Shown here piece after piece: positions 8,696-18,400 of a stretch of 64,000 nt of DNA (position 1 is the stretch's first letter; each line of letters starts with the position of its first letter). The translations under genes were made by a program, and so were the position numbers. The stretch is from positions 2,480,001-2,544,000 of the forward strand of contig NZ_CP009279.1 of assembly GCF_000758545.1 (NCBI RefSeq), in the 5' to 3' direction. Below the pieces are notes generated by a model. It did not search any database. It was not told the DNA's origin and saw nothing but the letters and a program-made list of their open reading frames with translations. The DNA is from Paenibacillus sp. FSL H7-0737. Its GTDB lineage: Bacteria > Bacillota > Bacilli > Paenibacillales > Paenibacillaceae.

Positions 8696-10263
8696 TGCAC
8701 AACATACTTATTGTGGATGATGAACCTCTTATTCTTGAAGGATTACGTTCAGTGATCGAATGGGAAGATTATGGACTAAGAATCGCAGGGCAAGCGAGTA
8801 ATGGGGAAGAAGCTTTAGAATTTTTGCATAGCCATAATGAAGCCATTGACATATTAATTACAGATATTACGATGCCAAAGCTTACGGGACTTGAACTCAT
8901 TCAACAAATTAAGTCTTTTGATTCAAAAATGAGATTTATTATCTTAAGCGGCTATGAACAATTTGAGTATTTAAAAGCTGGAATGAGTCTAGGCATTGAG
9001 AATTATATTCTTAAACCCATTAACATAAAAGAATTGGAATCGACCATTGAGCAAATTGTTGAGGTCCTCAATCAAGAGGATGTTGAACAATTTCATGCGA
9101 AGGAGGATCAGCAAGTTTTACGTAACAATATTTTAAATCGTTGGGTCACTGGAAATATAGATCGACAGGAGCTATTGCATCGTTCAAAAGTCTTAAATAT
9201 TTCTCTGGACTGTTCATGTTTTACGGTGGCTGCGATTCGGCTTATTACGGAACATGAGGAGGATGAGGGTCAACTGCACCCTAATCAACTTATGGAAGAA
9301 TGTTATCGAATCGCTGTGCAGTCCGTAGCAGAGCGCGGAACAGTTATTGTATTTATAGATATGGAAGGTGATCTTGTTCTTATTGTTGCGGAGTCGGCTG
9401 AAGATGAGAACAAAGAAGAAATGTATTGCATGCTGCAACAAGTGCAATGTGAGATTATGCATGAATTAGGAAAATCTGTCTGGATTACGATAGGAAGTAA
9501 GGAATATACTTTTCAAGAAGTACCACAAAGTTATAAAAAAGCGAAAAGTTTATATGTGGATCATCTGATGCTGCCGGGCTACCCGATTATAGATGTAGAC
9601 CAACTGTCGAAGATGGTGTTACATGAGGAAAAGCTCGAAATTGATTATGAAGCATTTACTAAACTATTATTATCTGGCGAGCGTGAGGCGGCAAATCAAT
9701 TTATCGCAGAAACATTCCAAAAGCTGTTCGGATGTGGTGTGATTACACGCATTGATAATTACAACGTGGCGATTGAATTAATGTTGATCGCTAAGAATAT
9801 GGAGAAGAACTGTAACTTCAGTGCTGTGTTTAATCCTTTGCTACGTATCCATACCATCGAGCAGTTGCTTCATCATGTGCAGGAAAGTGTGAATGAAACG
9901 CTGGACCAATTATCGCTAGTGAGTGAGGAACTCAGTCCGAATATGAGATATATGGTGGATCAAGTGAGCAAACATTATAGAGAAGAACTATCTCTGAAGA
10001 CGCTTAGTCAGCGAATGAATATGCATCCTACTTACTTGGGACAGCTATTTCAGAAGGAGATGGGGCGAAGCTTCTCTGATTATGTGAATCAATTCCGAAT
10101 TGAAAAAGCAAGACAACTGCTGCTTCAAACTACGTTATTAACCAATGAAATTGCAGCTGAAGTAGGGTATCTAGATCCAGCGTATTTTTATCGCCAGTTC
10201 AAAAAATCAGTAGGCATATCTCCAACAGAACTTCGAAATATGTATAAAAAAGAAAAGGCGTAG
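8695..10263 (+). CDS. YesN-type response regulator with AraC DNA-binding domain
   Basis: 522 residues. The receiver domain (1-120) has the acidic pocket at D8/D9, phospho-acceptor D57 in ITDITMPKLTG and the conserved Lys in LKPIN. A long linker region (about 130-410) follows. The C-terminal ~100 residues form an AraC double helix-turn-helix (LKTLSQRMNMHPTYLGQLFQ; TNEIAAEVGYLDPAYFYRQFKK). It is the cognate partner of the sensor kinase that overlaps its start. It probably activates the transporter and mannosidase genes that begin after the strong terminator at 10270, and perhaps the divergent GH38 gene. That control is inferred from position. Confidence 0.93.
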   Translation: MHNILIVDDEPLILEGLRSVIEWEDYGLRIAGQASNGEEALEFLHSHNEAIDILITDITMPKLTGLELIQQIKSFDSKMRFIILSGYEQFEYLKAGMSLGIENYILKPINIKELESTIEQIVEVLNQEDVEQFHAKEDQQVLRNNILNRWVTGNIDRQELLHRSKVLNISLDCSCFTVAAIRLITEHEEDEGQLHPNQLMEECYRIAVQSVAERGTVIVFIDMEGDLVLIVAESAEDENKEEMYCMLQQVQCEIMHELGKSVWITIGSKEYTFQEVPQSYKKAKSLYVDHLMLPGYPIIDVDQLSKMVLHEEKLEIDYEAFTKLLLSGEREAANQFIAETFQKLFGCGVITRIDNYNVAIELMLIAKNMEKNCNFSAVFNPLLRIHTIEQLLHHVQESVNETLDQLSLVSEELSPNMRYMVDQVSKHYREELSLKTLSQRMNMHPTYLGQLFQKEMGRSFSDYVNQFRIEKARQLLLQTTLLTNEIAAEVGYLDPAYFYRQFKKSVGISPTELRNMYKKEKA

Positions 10264-10269
10264 GATTTA

Positions 10270-10342
10270 GGAAATGTTCCCGGGTATCACGTTCAAGTGG
10301 AGGGTTCACGAACGTTGGTCACGGGAATATTTCCTTTTTTTT
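10270..10342 (+). terminator. Terminator after the response regulator gene
   Basis: A long hairpin with outer arms GGAAATGTTCCCG (10270-10282) and CGGGAATATTTCC (10322-10334), one mismatch, and an inner GTTC/GAAC stem. A run of eight T follows. It separates the two-component genes from the transporter operon. Confidence 0.85.
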
Positions 10343-10543
10343 GTTCAAATCTTAAGGATTTTCAAGCCTCACGGAGGTCGTTTTTTCTTGCGATCTTTAA
10401 TTTTTACATATCATTCTGGAGTTTTTCAACTTTATGAAACCGCTTTTATAGCGCAGAATTAAAGATAGTTAAAGGGGCAAGGAAATAAGATCGAAAGGGT
10501 ATTACGGGGATTGTTTGGGGATAGAGAAGGGGGATGTGGAATA
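10343..10543. other. Leader/promoter region of the mannoside importer operon
   Basis: About 200 bases without a gene. It holds a 10-bp inverted repeat (ATCTTTAATT at 10393-10402, AATTAAAGAT at 10457-10466) around a candidate cre site. The widely spaced repeat could be the binding site of the YesN-type regulator. No confident -35/-10 pair was picked. Confidence 0.4.
10435..10448. promoter_or_regulatory. Candidate cre (CcpA) site
   Basis: TGAAACCGCTTTTA matches 12 of 14 positions of TGWAARCGYTWNCW. It is about 95 bases upstream of the first permease gene, which fits glucose repression of the importer. Confidence 0.45.
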
Positions 10544-11473
10544 GTGTCTGCATTTTTCAAAAGCTTAAATAAGGATAAAGTACTGTGGTTTATGGTATTA
10601 CCAGGGACAATATGGTTCCTAATCTTTTGTTACTTACCGATGTTCGGAACCATTATTGCATTTAAGGATTTCAAGATTCATCGGGACGGATTCTTTGCAA
10701 GCGTTTTAAATAGTAAGTGGGTTGGCCTTGAAAATTTCAACTTTTTGTTCTCGACAGAGGACGCCTATATTATTACAAGAAATACGATACTGTATAACGT
10801 GGCGTTGATCTCTCTCGGTTTAGTTCTTGCGGTGGGCATTGCAATCACCTTGAACGAACTAGTGAACAAACGGATGGCCAAAGTTTATCAAACGGCGATG
10901 TTTATGCCTTATTTTCTTTCTTGGGTTATTATTAGTTTCTTTACATTCAGCTTCCTAAGTGTAGATAAAGGGATCTTGAATCAAGTGATTGTTTACTTCG
11001 GAGGCGATCCTGTTTCCTGGTATGGTGATACTCGTTTTTGGCCATATATCCTAATTTTCATGGGAATTTGGAAATCAATTGGTTATTCAAGTGTTGTTTA
11101 CTTAGCGGCTATAGCGGGTATCGACAAGTCCTACTATGAAGCGGCAATGATTGATGGGGCCAGCAAATGGCAGCAAATTAAGTTTATTACACTTCCTTTG
11201 CTTAAGCCTTTAATGGTAACGCTAACTATTCTAGCGATAGGTGGTATTTTTAGATCTGACTTCGGTCTATTCTATCAAATACCTCGGGATTCCGGTGTTC
11301 TATACTCCGTAACGAATGTTATCGATACTTATATCTATCGAAGCATGAGTACGACAGGAAACCTAGGGATGAGTACAGCAGCGGGTCTATATCAATCGAT
11401 CGTTGGATTTATCATGGTAATTGTAACGAATTCTATTGTGAAAAAGATCAGCAAAGAAAACGCGATATTCTAG
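10544..11473 (+). CDS. Sugar ABC transporter permease (LplB type)
   Basis: An integral membrane protein of about 309 residues with six predicted helices. It carries the conserved EAA loop YYEAAMIDGASKWQQIKFITLP that contacts the ATPase. The LplB-type N-terminus reads WFMVLPGTIWFLIFCYLPMF. GTG at 10544 is preferred, with GAAGGGGGA about nine bases upstream; an in-frame TTG 33 bases earlier has no such site. It forms a heterodimeric channel with the next gene product. No ATPase gene is present, as is normal for this class, which shares a MsmK/MsmX-type ATPase encoded elsewhere. The likely substrate is a manno-oligosaccharide, inferred from the neighbouring mannosidases. Confidence 0.92.
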   Translation: MSAFFKSLNKDKVLWFMVLPGTIWFLIFCYLPMFGTIIAFKDFKIHRDGFFASVLNSKWVGLENFNFLFSTEDAYIITRNTILYNVALISLGLVLAVGIAITLNELVNKRMAKVYQTAMFMPYFLSWVIISFFTFSFLSVDKGILNQVIVYFGGDPVSWYGDTRFWPYILIFMGIWKSIGYSSVVYLAAIAGIDKSYYEAAMIDGASKWQQIKFITLPLLKPLMVTLTILAIGGIFRSDFGLFYQIPRDSGVLYSVTNVIDTYIYRSMSTTGNLGMSTAAGLYQSIVGFIMVIVTNSIVKKISKENAIF

Positions 11474-11492
11474 AAAGGAGTCAATTGACGTT

Positions 11493-12416
11493 ATGGAAGT
11501 ATTCAAACGTAAGCCGAAAGAAGTCGACAACAACGCCATTACTCCTTTTTGGAATGTGGTACTCAATATTGTGATTGGAGTTTTCGCCTTTACCTGTGTG
11601 TTTCCGTTCTTGTTTGTCATAGCCATTTCTTTTACAGATGAGAAAGTACTCGCTTTAAATGGATTTAGCTTAATTCCAGAAAAATTTAGTATGGCGGCGT
11701 ATCAGTTTGTTTTTAACACAGGTGATCAGTTATTTCGTTCCTTTGGAGTTACCTTACTTGTTACTGTACTAGGTACGCTCATTAGCTTATTTCTAATTAC
11801 AACTTACGCCTATGTTCTTTCTCGAAGATCATTTCGCTATCGTAATTTTTTCAGCTTCTTCGCCTTCTTCACGATGTTATTCTCAGGCGGAATGGTTCCA
11901 AACTATATTGTGGCCACACAGTTTTTACATTTGTACAACACGATATGGGCTTTGATATTGCCAATAGCGATGAATGCCTTTTTCATCCTAGTGATGCGGA
12001 CCTTCTTCCAGACTTCAGTGCCTGATGCACTCATTGAGGCAGCCAAAATCGACGGTTCAGGGGAGTTTCGGACATTCCTGCAAATTGTACTTCCGATCTC
12101 ATTACCGGGGATTGCAACGATTGGATTGTTCTGTACGCTGGGCTATTGGAATGATTGGTTTAATGCGCTGCTGTATATAGATGATGCGAGTCTTGTACCG
12201 CTCCAAGCGATGCTGATGCGAATTCAGAATAATATGGAGTTTGTTATCCAGAACAGCATGCAGATGGGATCAAGCTTTGAGATTGCTGCGACCTTGCCGA
12301 CAGAAACCGTTCGTATGGCGATGGTTGTACTGGCGACCTTGCCTATAGCACTAGCGTATCCCTTCTTCCAAAAGTATTTTGTAAAAGGCTTAACTGTGGG
12401 CTCTTTAAAAGAGTAA
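11493..12416 (+). CDS. Sugar ABC transporter permease (YtcP/LplC type)
   Basis: 307 residues, six predicted transmembrane helices, with the EAA loop LIEAAKIDGSGEFRTFLQIVLP. The N-terminal cytoplasmic stretch and the ending FFQKYFVKGLTVGSLKE are typical of the second permease of oligosaccharide importers. The start ATG has AAGGAG about 13 bases upstream and follows the first permease stop by 19 bases. It is the partner subunit of the 10544 product. Confidence 0.93.
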   Translation: MEVFKRKPKEVDNNAITPFWNVVLNIVIGVFAFTCVFPFLFVIAISFTDEKVLALNGFSLIPEKFSMAAYQFVFNTGDQLFRSFGVTLLVTVLGTLISLFLITTYAYVLSRRSFRYRNFFSFFAFFTMLFSGGMVPNYIVATQFLHLYNTIWALILPIAMNAFFILVMRTFFQTSVPDALIEAAKIDGSGEFRTFLQIVLPISLPGIATIGLFCTLGYWNDWFNALLYIDDASLVPLQAMLMRIQNNMEFVIQNSMQMGSSFEIAATLPTETVRMAMVVLATLPIALAYPFFQKYFVKGLTVGSLKE

Positions 12417-12501
12417 CACTACTAAGATGTATTTATTCGAATCGCTAGAACAGGAGTCGATATAAATAAAGAGTTAATTAAACTAAAGGGGGAAAATAGA
12501 A

Positions 12502-14019
12502 ATGAAAGTGAAAAAAAGTTTAACGCTCGCTCTTGCTGGAACAATGCTTTTCTCTGGCCTTCTTGCTGGATGTGGTTCGAATAATAATACAAATGCTGCT
12601 AAAGAAACAAACAATTCAGCAGCAGCAGGGAATTCAGCAGGGAGTACATCGGAATTAAAGCCATATGAGCTGAAGATGTATTTAATTGGTGGACCTCAAA
12701 AGGATTTGGATCTTGTATTAAAAGAAGTTAATAAATATACCCAAGAAAAAATTAATGCGACGTTGAACATTACGATGTTCGATTGGGGTGATTACGATAA
12801 GAAGATGCAAGTCATTACCGCTTCTGGTGAGCCTTATGACATTGCCTTTACCTCTTCTTGGACAAATGATTTCCGCCGTAACGCAGCTAACGGTACCTTC
12901 TTGGGTCTGAACGATCTGCTAGATAAGTATGGAAAGGAAACGAAAGAGGTTTTGGACCCACGTTTCTTAGAAGGAACTAAGATTAAAGGTGAGATCTATG
13001 GTGTTCCTGTAAATAAGGAGCTTGGACAGCAATGGGTATGGCGCTTCAATAAGAAATATGTTGATAAATACAACATGGACATTTCCAATATTCGTACATT
13101 AGATGATCTAGAGCCACTTCTTAAAACGATTAAAGAGAATGAGCCTGCGGATATTACACCGCTAGCTGTTCCTAAAGGCTTTAAACCATTCATGCCATTT
13201 GACTATGTACTAGGTGATGAGTTACCTATCGGGGTCTATATGGATTCCACAGATGGCAAGGTTGTTAATATTCTGGAGACACCTGAACTTGCAACATCGT
13301 TAGATACGATGCGCAGACTTTACACAGCAGGTTACTTACGCCCAGACGTTGCAACACTTGAAGGTATTGATAACATTAAGACCGGTAAATGGTTTGCCGA
13401 TCGCGAAATTACACAGCCTTATGCAGAAAAAGGTTGGTCTCGTTCAGCAGGTTATGAAATTGTAACTTCGCCTATGCATGAGCCTTATGTGTATACACAG
13501 TCCGCCGCAGGTTCGATGCACGCTATTTCCGTAACCTCAGGTGATCCTGAACGGGCTATGATGTTCTTGAATCTTTTGAATACAGATAAGTACTTACGCA
13601 ATTTGCTCAACTATGGTATTGAAGGCACTCATTACAAGAAAATCTCCGACAATGTCATTGAAGATCTGCCAGCTATGCAAGATAGCTATGCAATGCCAGG
13701 CTTCACGCTTGGAAATATGTTACTGACTTATCTGCATGCTGATGACCCTGCTGATAAATGGGATGCTTTCAAGAAGTTTAATGATTCGTCAAAAGAAGCT
13801 CCTACCTTCGGTTTTGCATTTGATCCTACACCTGTAAAAACAGAAGTAGCGGCCATCAACAACGTAACTAAAGAATTTATGCCAGCTCTATACACAGGTT
13901 CTGTTGATCCTAAAACATATCTGCCAAAAGCAACCAAGAAATTTAAAGAAGCTGGACTGGAAAAAGTCATTGCTGAAGTTCAAAAGCAACTTGATGAGTG
14001 GAACCAGACAAAGAAATAA
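12502..14019 (+). CDS. Extracellular solute-binding lipoprotein (family 1)
   Basis: 505 residues. A type II signal peptide ends in the lipobox LLAGC (Cys24), followed by an Asn/Ala/Ser-rich linker and a periplasmic-binding fold of the LplA type. A GGGGGAAA ribosome site precedes the ATG. It delivers the sugar ligand to the 10544/11493 permeases and may present it to the adjacent sensor kinase. It is separated from the downstream GH125 gene by a perfect 12-bp hairpin, which fits the common pattern in which the binding protein is made in excess. The mannoside ligand is inferred from the neighbours. Confidence 0.92.
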   Translation: MKVKKSLTLALAGTMLFSGLLAGCGSNNNTNAAKETNNSAAAGNSAGSTSELKPYELKMYLIGGPQKDLDLVLKEVNKYTQEKINATLNITMFDWGDYDKKMQVITASGEPYDIAFTSSWTNDFRRNAANGTFLGLNDLLDKYGKETKEVLDPRFLEGTKIKGEIYGVPVNKELGQQWVWRFNKKYVDKYNMDISNIRTLDDLEPLLKTIKENEPADITPLAVPKGFKPFMPFDYVLGDELPIGVYMDSTDGKVVNILETPELATSLDTMRRLYTAGYLRPDVATLEGIDNIKTGKWFADREITQPYAEKGWSRSAGYEIVTSPMHEPYVYTQSAAGSMHAISVTSGDPERAMMFLNLLNTDKYLRNLLNYGIEGTHYKKISDNVIEDLPAMQDSYAMPGFTLGNMLLTYLHADDPADKWDAFKKFNDSSKEAPTFGFAFDPTPVKTEVAAINNVTKEFMPALYTGSVDPKTYLPKATKKFKEAGLEKVIAEVQKQLDEWNQTKK

Positions 14020-14075
14020 GCTTTGAACGTAACACGCCTACGATTAATCTAAAGGTAACACAAATAGGATTAGTG

Positions 14076-14102
14076 GAGACGGGCAGCTATGCTGCCCGTC
14101 TC
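14076..14102 (+). terminator. Strong intercistronic hairpin between binding protein and GH125
   Basis: GAGACGGGCAGC and GCTGCCCGTCTC form a perfect 12-bp stem with a three-base loop. Only a weak T-rich tract follows. It may be a partial terminator or an mRNA-stabilising 3' structure for the binding-protein transcript. Confidence 0.7.
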
Positions 14103-14139
14103 TCTATCTATACTCATTTTTATCAAGAGGAGTGGGAAT

Positions 14140-15459
14140 ATGGAACAATTCAGACTGCCAACCATCTCAATGCCGAAGCTTCCGCTTCCACAATCGATTC
14201 AAGAAGTATTGAACGAAGCAGAGGAGAAATTAGCGCATCGGCCTAAACTATTGCAGCTCTTCAAGAACTGCTTCCCGAATACACTTGAGACAACGACTAA
14301 GCTCATGGATGATGGAACAACATTCATCATTACTGGTGATATCCCTGCTTCCTGGTTGCGAGATTCTGTGGAGCAGGTTATACACTATGTGCCATTTGCG
14401 AAGAATGATCCGGATCTTCAACGTATCATTAGCGGTCTAATTAAACGACATATTCAGTATATACATATTGATCCGTATGCCAATGCGTTTAACGAAACAG
14501 CGAATGACTGGCATTGGAGCACTAGCGATATTACGGAAATGTCCCCTTGGGTGTGGGAACGTAAATTCGAGATCGATTCTCTCTGTTTTTCTATGCGTCT
14601 GGCTTATGCCTATTGGAAAGAAACGGGGAAGACTGATATATTCGACGCCGGATTTAAGGCAGCAATGGTCAAAATATACAACTTATTTAAAACTGAGCAG
14701 CGCCATGCTGAATTATCTCCTTACAGCTTTATGCGTAATAATGGAATACCTGAAGATACGTTACGCAACAACGGTCTTGGTATGCCTGTAAATTACACGG
14801 GGATGGTCTGGTCCGGGTTCCGATCAAGCGATGATGCTTGCGACTTCCATTACAATATCCCGGGGAATATGTTCGCCGTTGTTGCATTACGTCATATGCA
14901 GGAATTCGCAGAATGGGTATTCCGTGATCTTGAATTTCTAAAAGAGCTTAAAGCATTAGAAGCGGACATTGATCATGGAATCAAGCTGTATGGTATTTAT
15001 CGTCATCCGAGGTTCGGACCAATCTACGCCTATGAGACCGACGGCTACGGCAACTACTGCTTGATGGATGATGCGGGAACACCGGGGCTCATGTCGATTC
15101 CTTATCTCGGCTATGTTACAGCAGATGATGAGATTTATCAGAATACACGGCGATTTGCGCTGAGCAAGGAGAATCCTTTTTACTTCGAAGGAACAGCAGC
15201 GAAAGGGATTGGCAGTCCACATACTCCGAAAGATTATATCTGGCATATGGCATTGTCTATGCAAGGTTTGACGGCTTCCACGAAGGAAGAGAAGCTGGAC
15301 ATGCTTGCGATGCTAGAGGCAACGGATGCGGGGACTGGTTTTATGCATGAAGGATTTCATGTCGATGACCCGAATATATTCACTAGAAAATGGTTTGCAT
15401 GGTCCAATAGTCTGTTCTCCCAACTAGTCTACAAAACTATGAAGGAAGGACTACTATGA
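14140..15459 (+). CDS. Exo-alpha-1,6-mannosidase, GH125
   Basis: 439 residues, cytoplasmic, the usual length for GH125 (formerly DUF1237). Diagnostic segments are GDIPASWLRDS (about 66-76), DPYANAFNE, the WHWSTSDITEMSPWVWERKFE region and, near the C-terminus, FMHEGFHVDDPNIFTRKWFAW. Characterised members are inverting enzymes that remove terminal alpha-1,6-mannose. ATG at 14140 follows an AGGAG site. An in-frame upstream start at 14089 would lie inside the hairpin and is unlikely. The last codons overlap the next gene by four bases (ATGA). With two GH38 enzymes of broader linkage range it would complete removal of mannose branches. Confidence 0.92.
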   Translation: MEQFRLPTISMPKLPLPQSIQEVLNEAEEKLAHRPKLLQLFKNCFPNTLETTTKLMDDGTTFIITGDIPASWLRDSVEQVIHYVPFAKNDPDLQRIISGLIKRHIQYIHIDPYANAFNETANDWHWSTSDITEMSPWVWERKFEIDSLCFSMRLAYAYWKETGKTDIFDAGFKAAMVKIYNLFKTEQRHAELSPYSFMRNNGIPEDTLRNNGLGMPVNYTGMVWSGFRSSDDACDFHYNIPGNMFAVVALRHMQEFAEWVFRDLEFLKELKALEADIDHGIKLYGIYRHPRFGPIYAYETDGYGNYCLMDDAGTPGLMSIPYLGYVTADDEIYQNTRRFALSKENPFYFEGTAAKGIGSPHTPKDYIWHMALSMQGLTASTKEEKLDMLAMLEATDAGTGFMHEGFHVDDPNIFTRKWFAWSNSLFSQLVYKTMKEGLL

Positions 15460-18400
15460 GCAGACCTGTAATCATATTCTATGATTCTGATTTCCCAATT
15501 TCCAATTCGATTCCTAGTGACGCGATTAAATCCATGCGTGAGTTCGGTATGATCGTGAATGCGAATCAGCTTGCAGCAACGCTTAAGGAAACCGAAGGTG
15601 GATGTTTCATTAATCTGCATGCACCCTATTTTCCAAAAGCGGCATGGATAGACATTCTTGGATATTTGCAAAGAGGTGGTGGACTGATCAGCATTGGAGG
15701 TGCCCCCTTCAAACAACCCGTTCGGTGGAAAAATGAACAATGGCATGTGGAAGCGGAGCAGACCTCTTATCATCAAGAGCTGTCTATTCATGAGGTACTG
15801 CGTGTTGATTGTTCTCGCAACCAGTCCTTGCTTGCATCAGATGTCATTCCTCTGCTTAAGGGGCAAGAAGCTCTTTTTATAGCGAGTGAAGAGACATGGA
15901 ACCTTGTGCCACATACGACGAAGACGAGTGATTTACCCCATCAAATGGGGTCAGCAGGTCCGATGAGCACACGGATTTACCCGCTTTTGAAGGGAATTAC
16001 GCATGAGGGGCGGGAAACTGCTGCTCCAGTAGTTCTTTGGGAGAATACGATTGGTTTATTTGCAGGCTCACGCTGGCTGTTCGTAAATACGGCTGCAACG
16101 GCTTCTTTATGGAAGGAAAAAGGGCTGTCCGCGATGTCTGAGTGGGTTCGTTTCTGTAGTAAGGGTGTAACGGAAATGTGGGTTAAGCCAAATTACGCGT
16201 CATATGAGTCAGGAGAACGGGCTTCTCTGACACTTCAGATTCAGCAGCTTGAGCGGGTACAACCTTCTTTGCGAAATGAAGACAATTGGAAGTTAACAAT
16301 GAATGTTGAGCATGAATCCGATCCCTCCTTGCGTTGGTCCGATTGTTTGGAGATGAAGGCTAATGCTGAGCTTAACATCGTTCGGGTGCCTATTCCTCTG
16401 GAAATTAGGAGTGGTCTGTTCCAAGTGATCTGCGAAGCGGAAGCCAGTGATGGTGAGGTCCGTATTCTACGTCAAGGGTTCTGGGGGCATGCCCCTGAAC
16501 TTCTGGCAGCAGGTGAACCGGTAACGAGTGGAAGAGATTATTTCATAAAAGATGGGCGTCCGCTACCTGTTGTGGGGATGACTTATATGACGAGTGATGT
16601 GGCACGGAAATTTCTATTTCTACCGAACGTTGGGGTATGGGATCGCGATATGGGTCAAATGCGGAAGGCAGGGATTAACTGGATCCGAACAGGAATCTGG
16701 ACTGCTTATCGTAACGTGATGCAAGACGATGGTCATGTTTCAGAAGAGGTACTGCGAGCGATTGATGCCTTTATCATGACGGCCAAGAAGCATGATCTTC
16801 AGGTGACTTTCACGTTCTTCTCCTTCACACCGGAAACGTGGGGTGGGGTGAATCCTTATTTGGACCCACAAAGTGTTGAGGCTCAGAAGCGGTTCATTCG
16901 TTCTATTGTATCTCGTCATAAAGCGTCTTCGAATGTAGATTGGGATCTTATTAATGAACCATCGATGTTTGATCCGGCACGGATTTTCTCGGATGGTCCG
17001 AGTTCATGTCATGATCGCTTCGAGCAACAAGCTTTCATAGAATGGCTTCGACATAGACATGGGGAAATCGAAGTACTACAGGAACGTTGGAATATGACAC
17101 CCGCACAGCTTCCTGACTTTGAATCGGCAGGGCTGCCAGAAGCGAAAGAGATGAACTTCGATGTACAGGATATGCACAGTGCTAAAAGAGGGACGCGTTG
17201 GCTTGATTATTGCTTGTTCTCCATGGATATGCATAACCGCTGGGTGAAGCAGTTATCTGACGCCATTAAGGAGCAATGTCCAGATCAGATGGTTACGGTC
17301 GGTCAGGATGAAGGGCTAGGGGCACAGCGACCTTCGCCGTTCTTCTACGAGGAGGCGGTGGATTACACCACTGTACATTCCTGGTGGTTTAATGATTATC
17401 TGGTGTGGGACGGCATCTTTGCCAAGACACCTAATAAGCCAAACCTAATTCAAGAGACTGGCGTCATGTATGTAGAAACTCCTGATGGACGAGCCAAACG
17501 TTCGGAGCTAGAGCTGCGAAATCTTCTCGAACGCAAATATGCCTATGCGTTTGGAACTGCTGGTGCGGGGGCCATACACTGGATTTGGAATACGAACTTC
17601 TATATGGATAATGCGAATGAGTCCCATATCGGAGCATTGAGAGCAGATGGAACCGAAAAGCCAGAGGCGGATGTCTCTTATGACTTCGGGAAGTTTATAG
17701 AAGGCATTCGTGACGTATTTGGAGATCGGAAACTGGAAGAGATCGCTGTGGTGTTTCCGTATTCGAATGATTTCTCTAACCGGAAGCTGGCTTTCGCTGC
17801 TACAACAGAGCTTACCCGTATTCTTTCATATGATATAAAGATGCCTTTCAGAGGGGCTTCTGAATACCACCTAGATGATTTGGAGAACCATCCTGTGAAG
17901 CTTATTATACTGCCAAGCGCGCATAACTTCGATGATGCAGCGATGGAAAGGTTGTTACACATCGTCGAAGAGACAGGTGCGGTATTGCTTGCTACAGGCC
18001 CGCTCGACATTGATGCTTACTGGCGTTCTTCAGAGCGTTTAAGTGATATTCTTGGCAAGCGTGAATTGCGTAATGTGCGCCGTGAAGAAGTGCTTAGCCT
18101 TCAAGGCCAAGAACTCCCCGTCTCCTTCGGTCACCGACGGATTGCTGAGGTATCGAAGGAAATGATGATTCACGAATCCGGCGGAAGCGGAAGCTCTACT
18201 ATAGACTCAGTCATAAACATCCCGCTTGGCAAGGGTCGACTCCTATGGAGTCCACTGCCGGTTGAATTGAGCGACCGAAGTGATACTACGTCTGCACTGT
18301 ATCGCTACGCGCTCCATGCTGCTCATGTGGAGTGTGACTTGGAGTGGATTAGCGGAGGGGACTTAGTAGGTATCTACGGACGGAAATTGAGCTTTGCTAC

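Noticed and set aside
10544..12416. Missing ATPase gene taken as a broken transporter
   Set aside because: Importers of this class normally lack a linked ATPase and share an MsmX-type ATPase; all three importers here show the same pattern.
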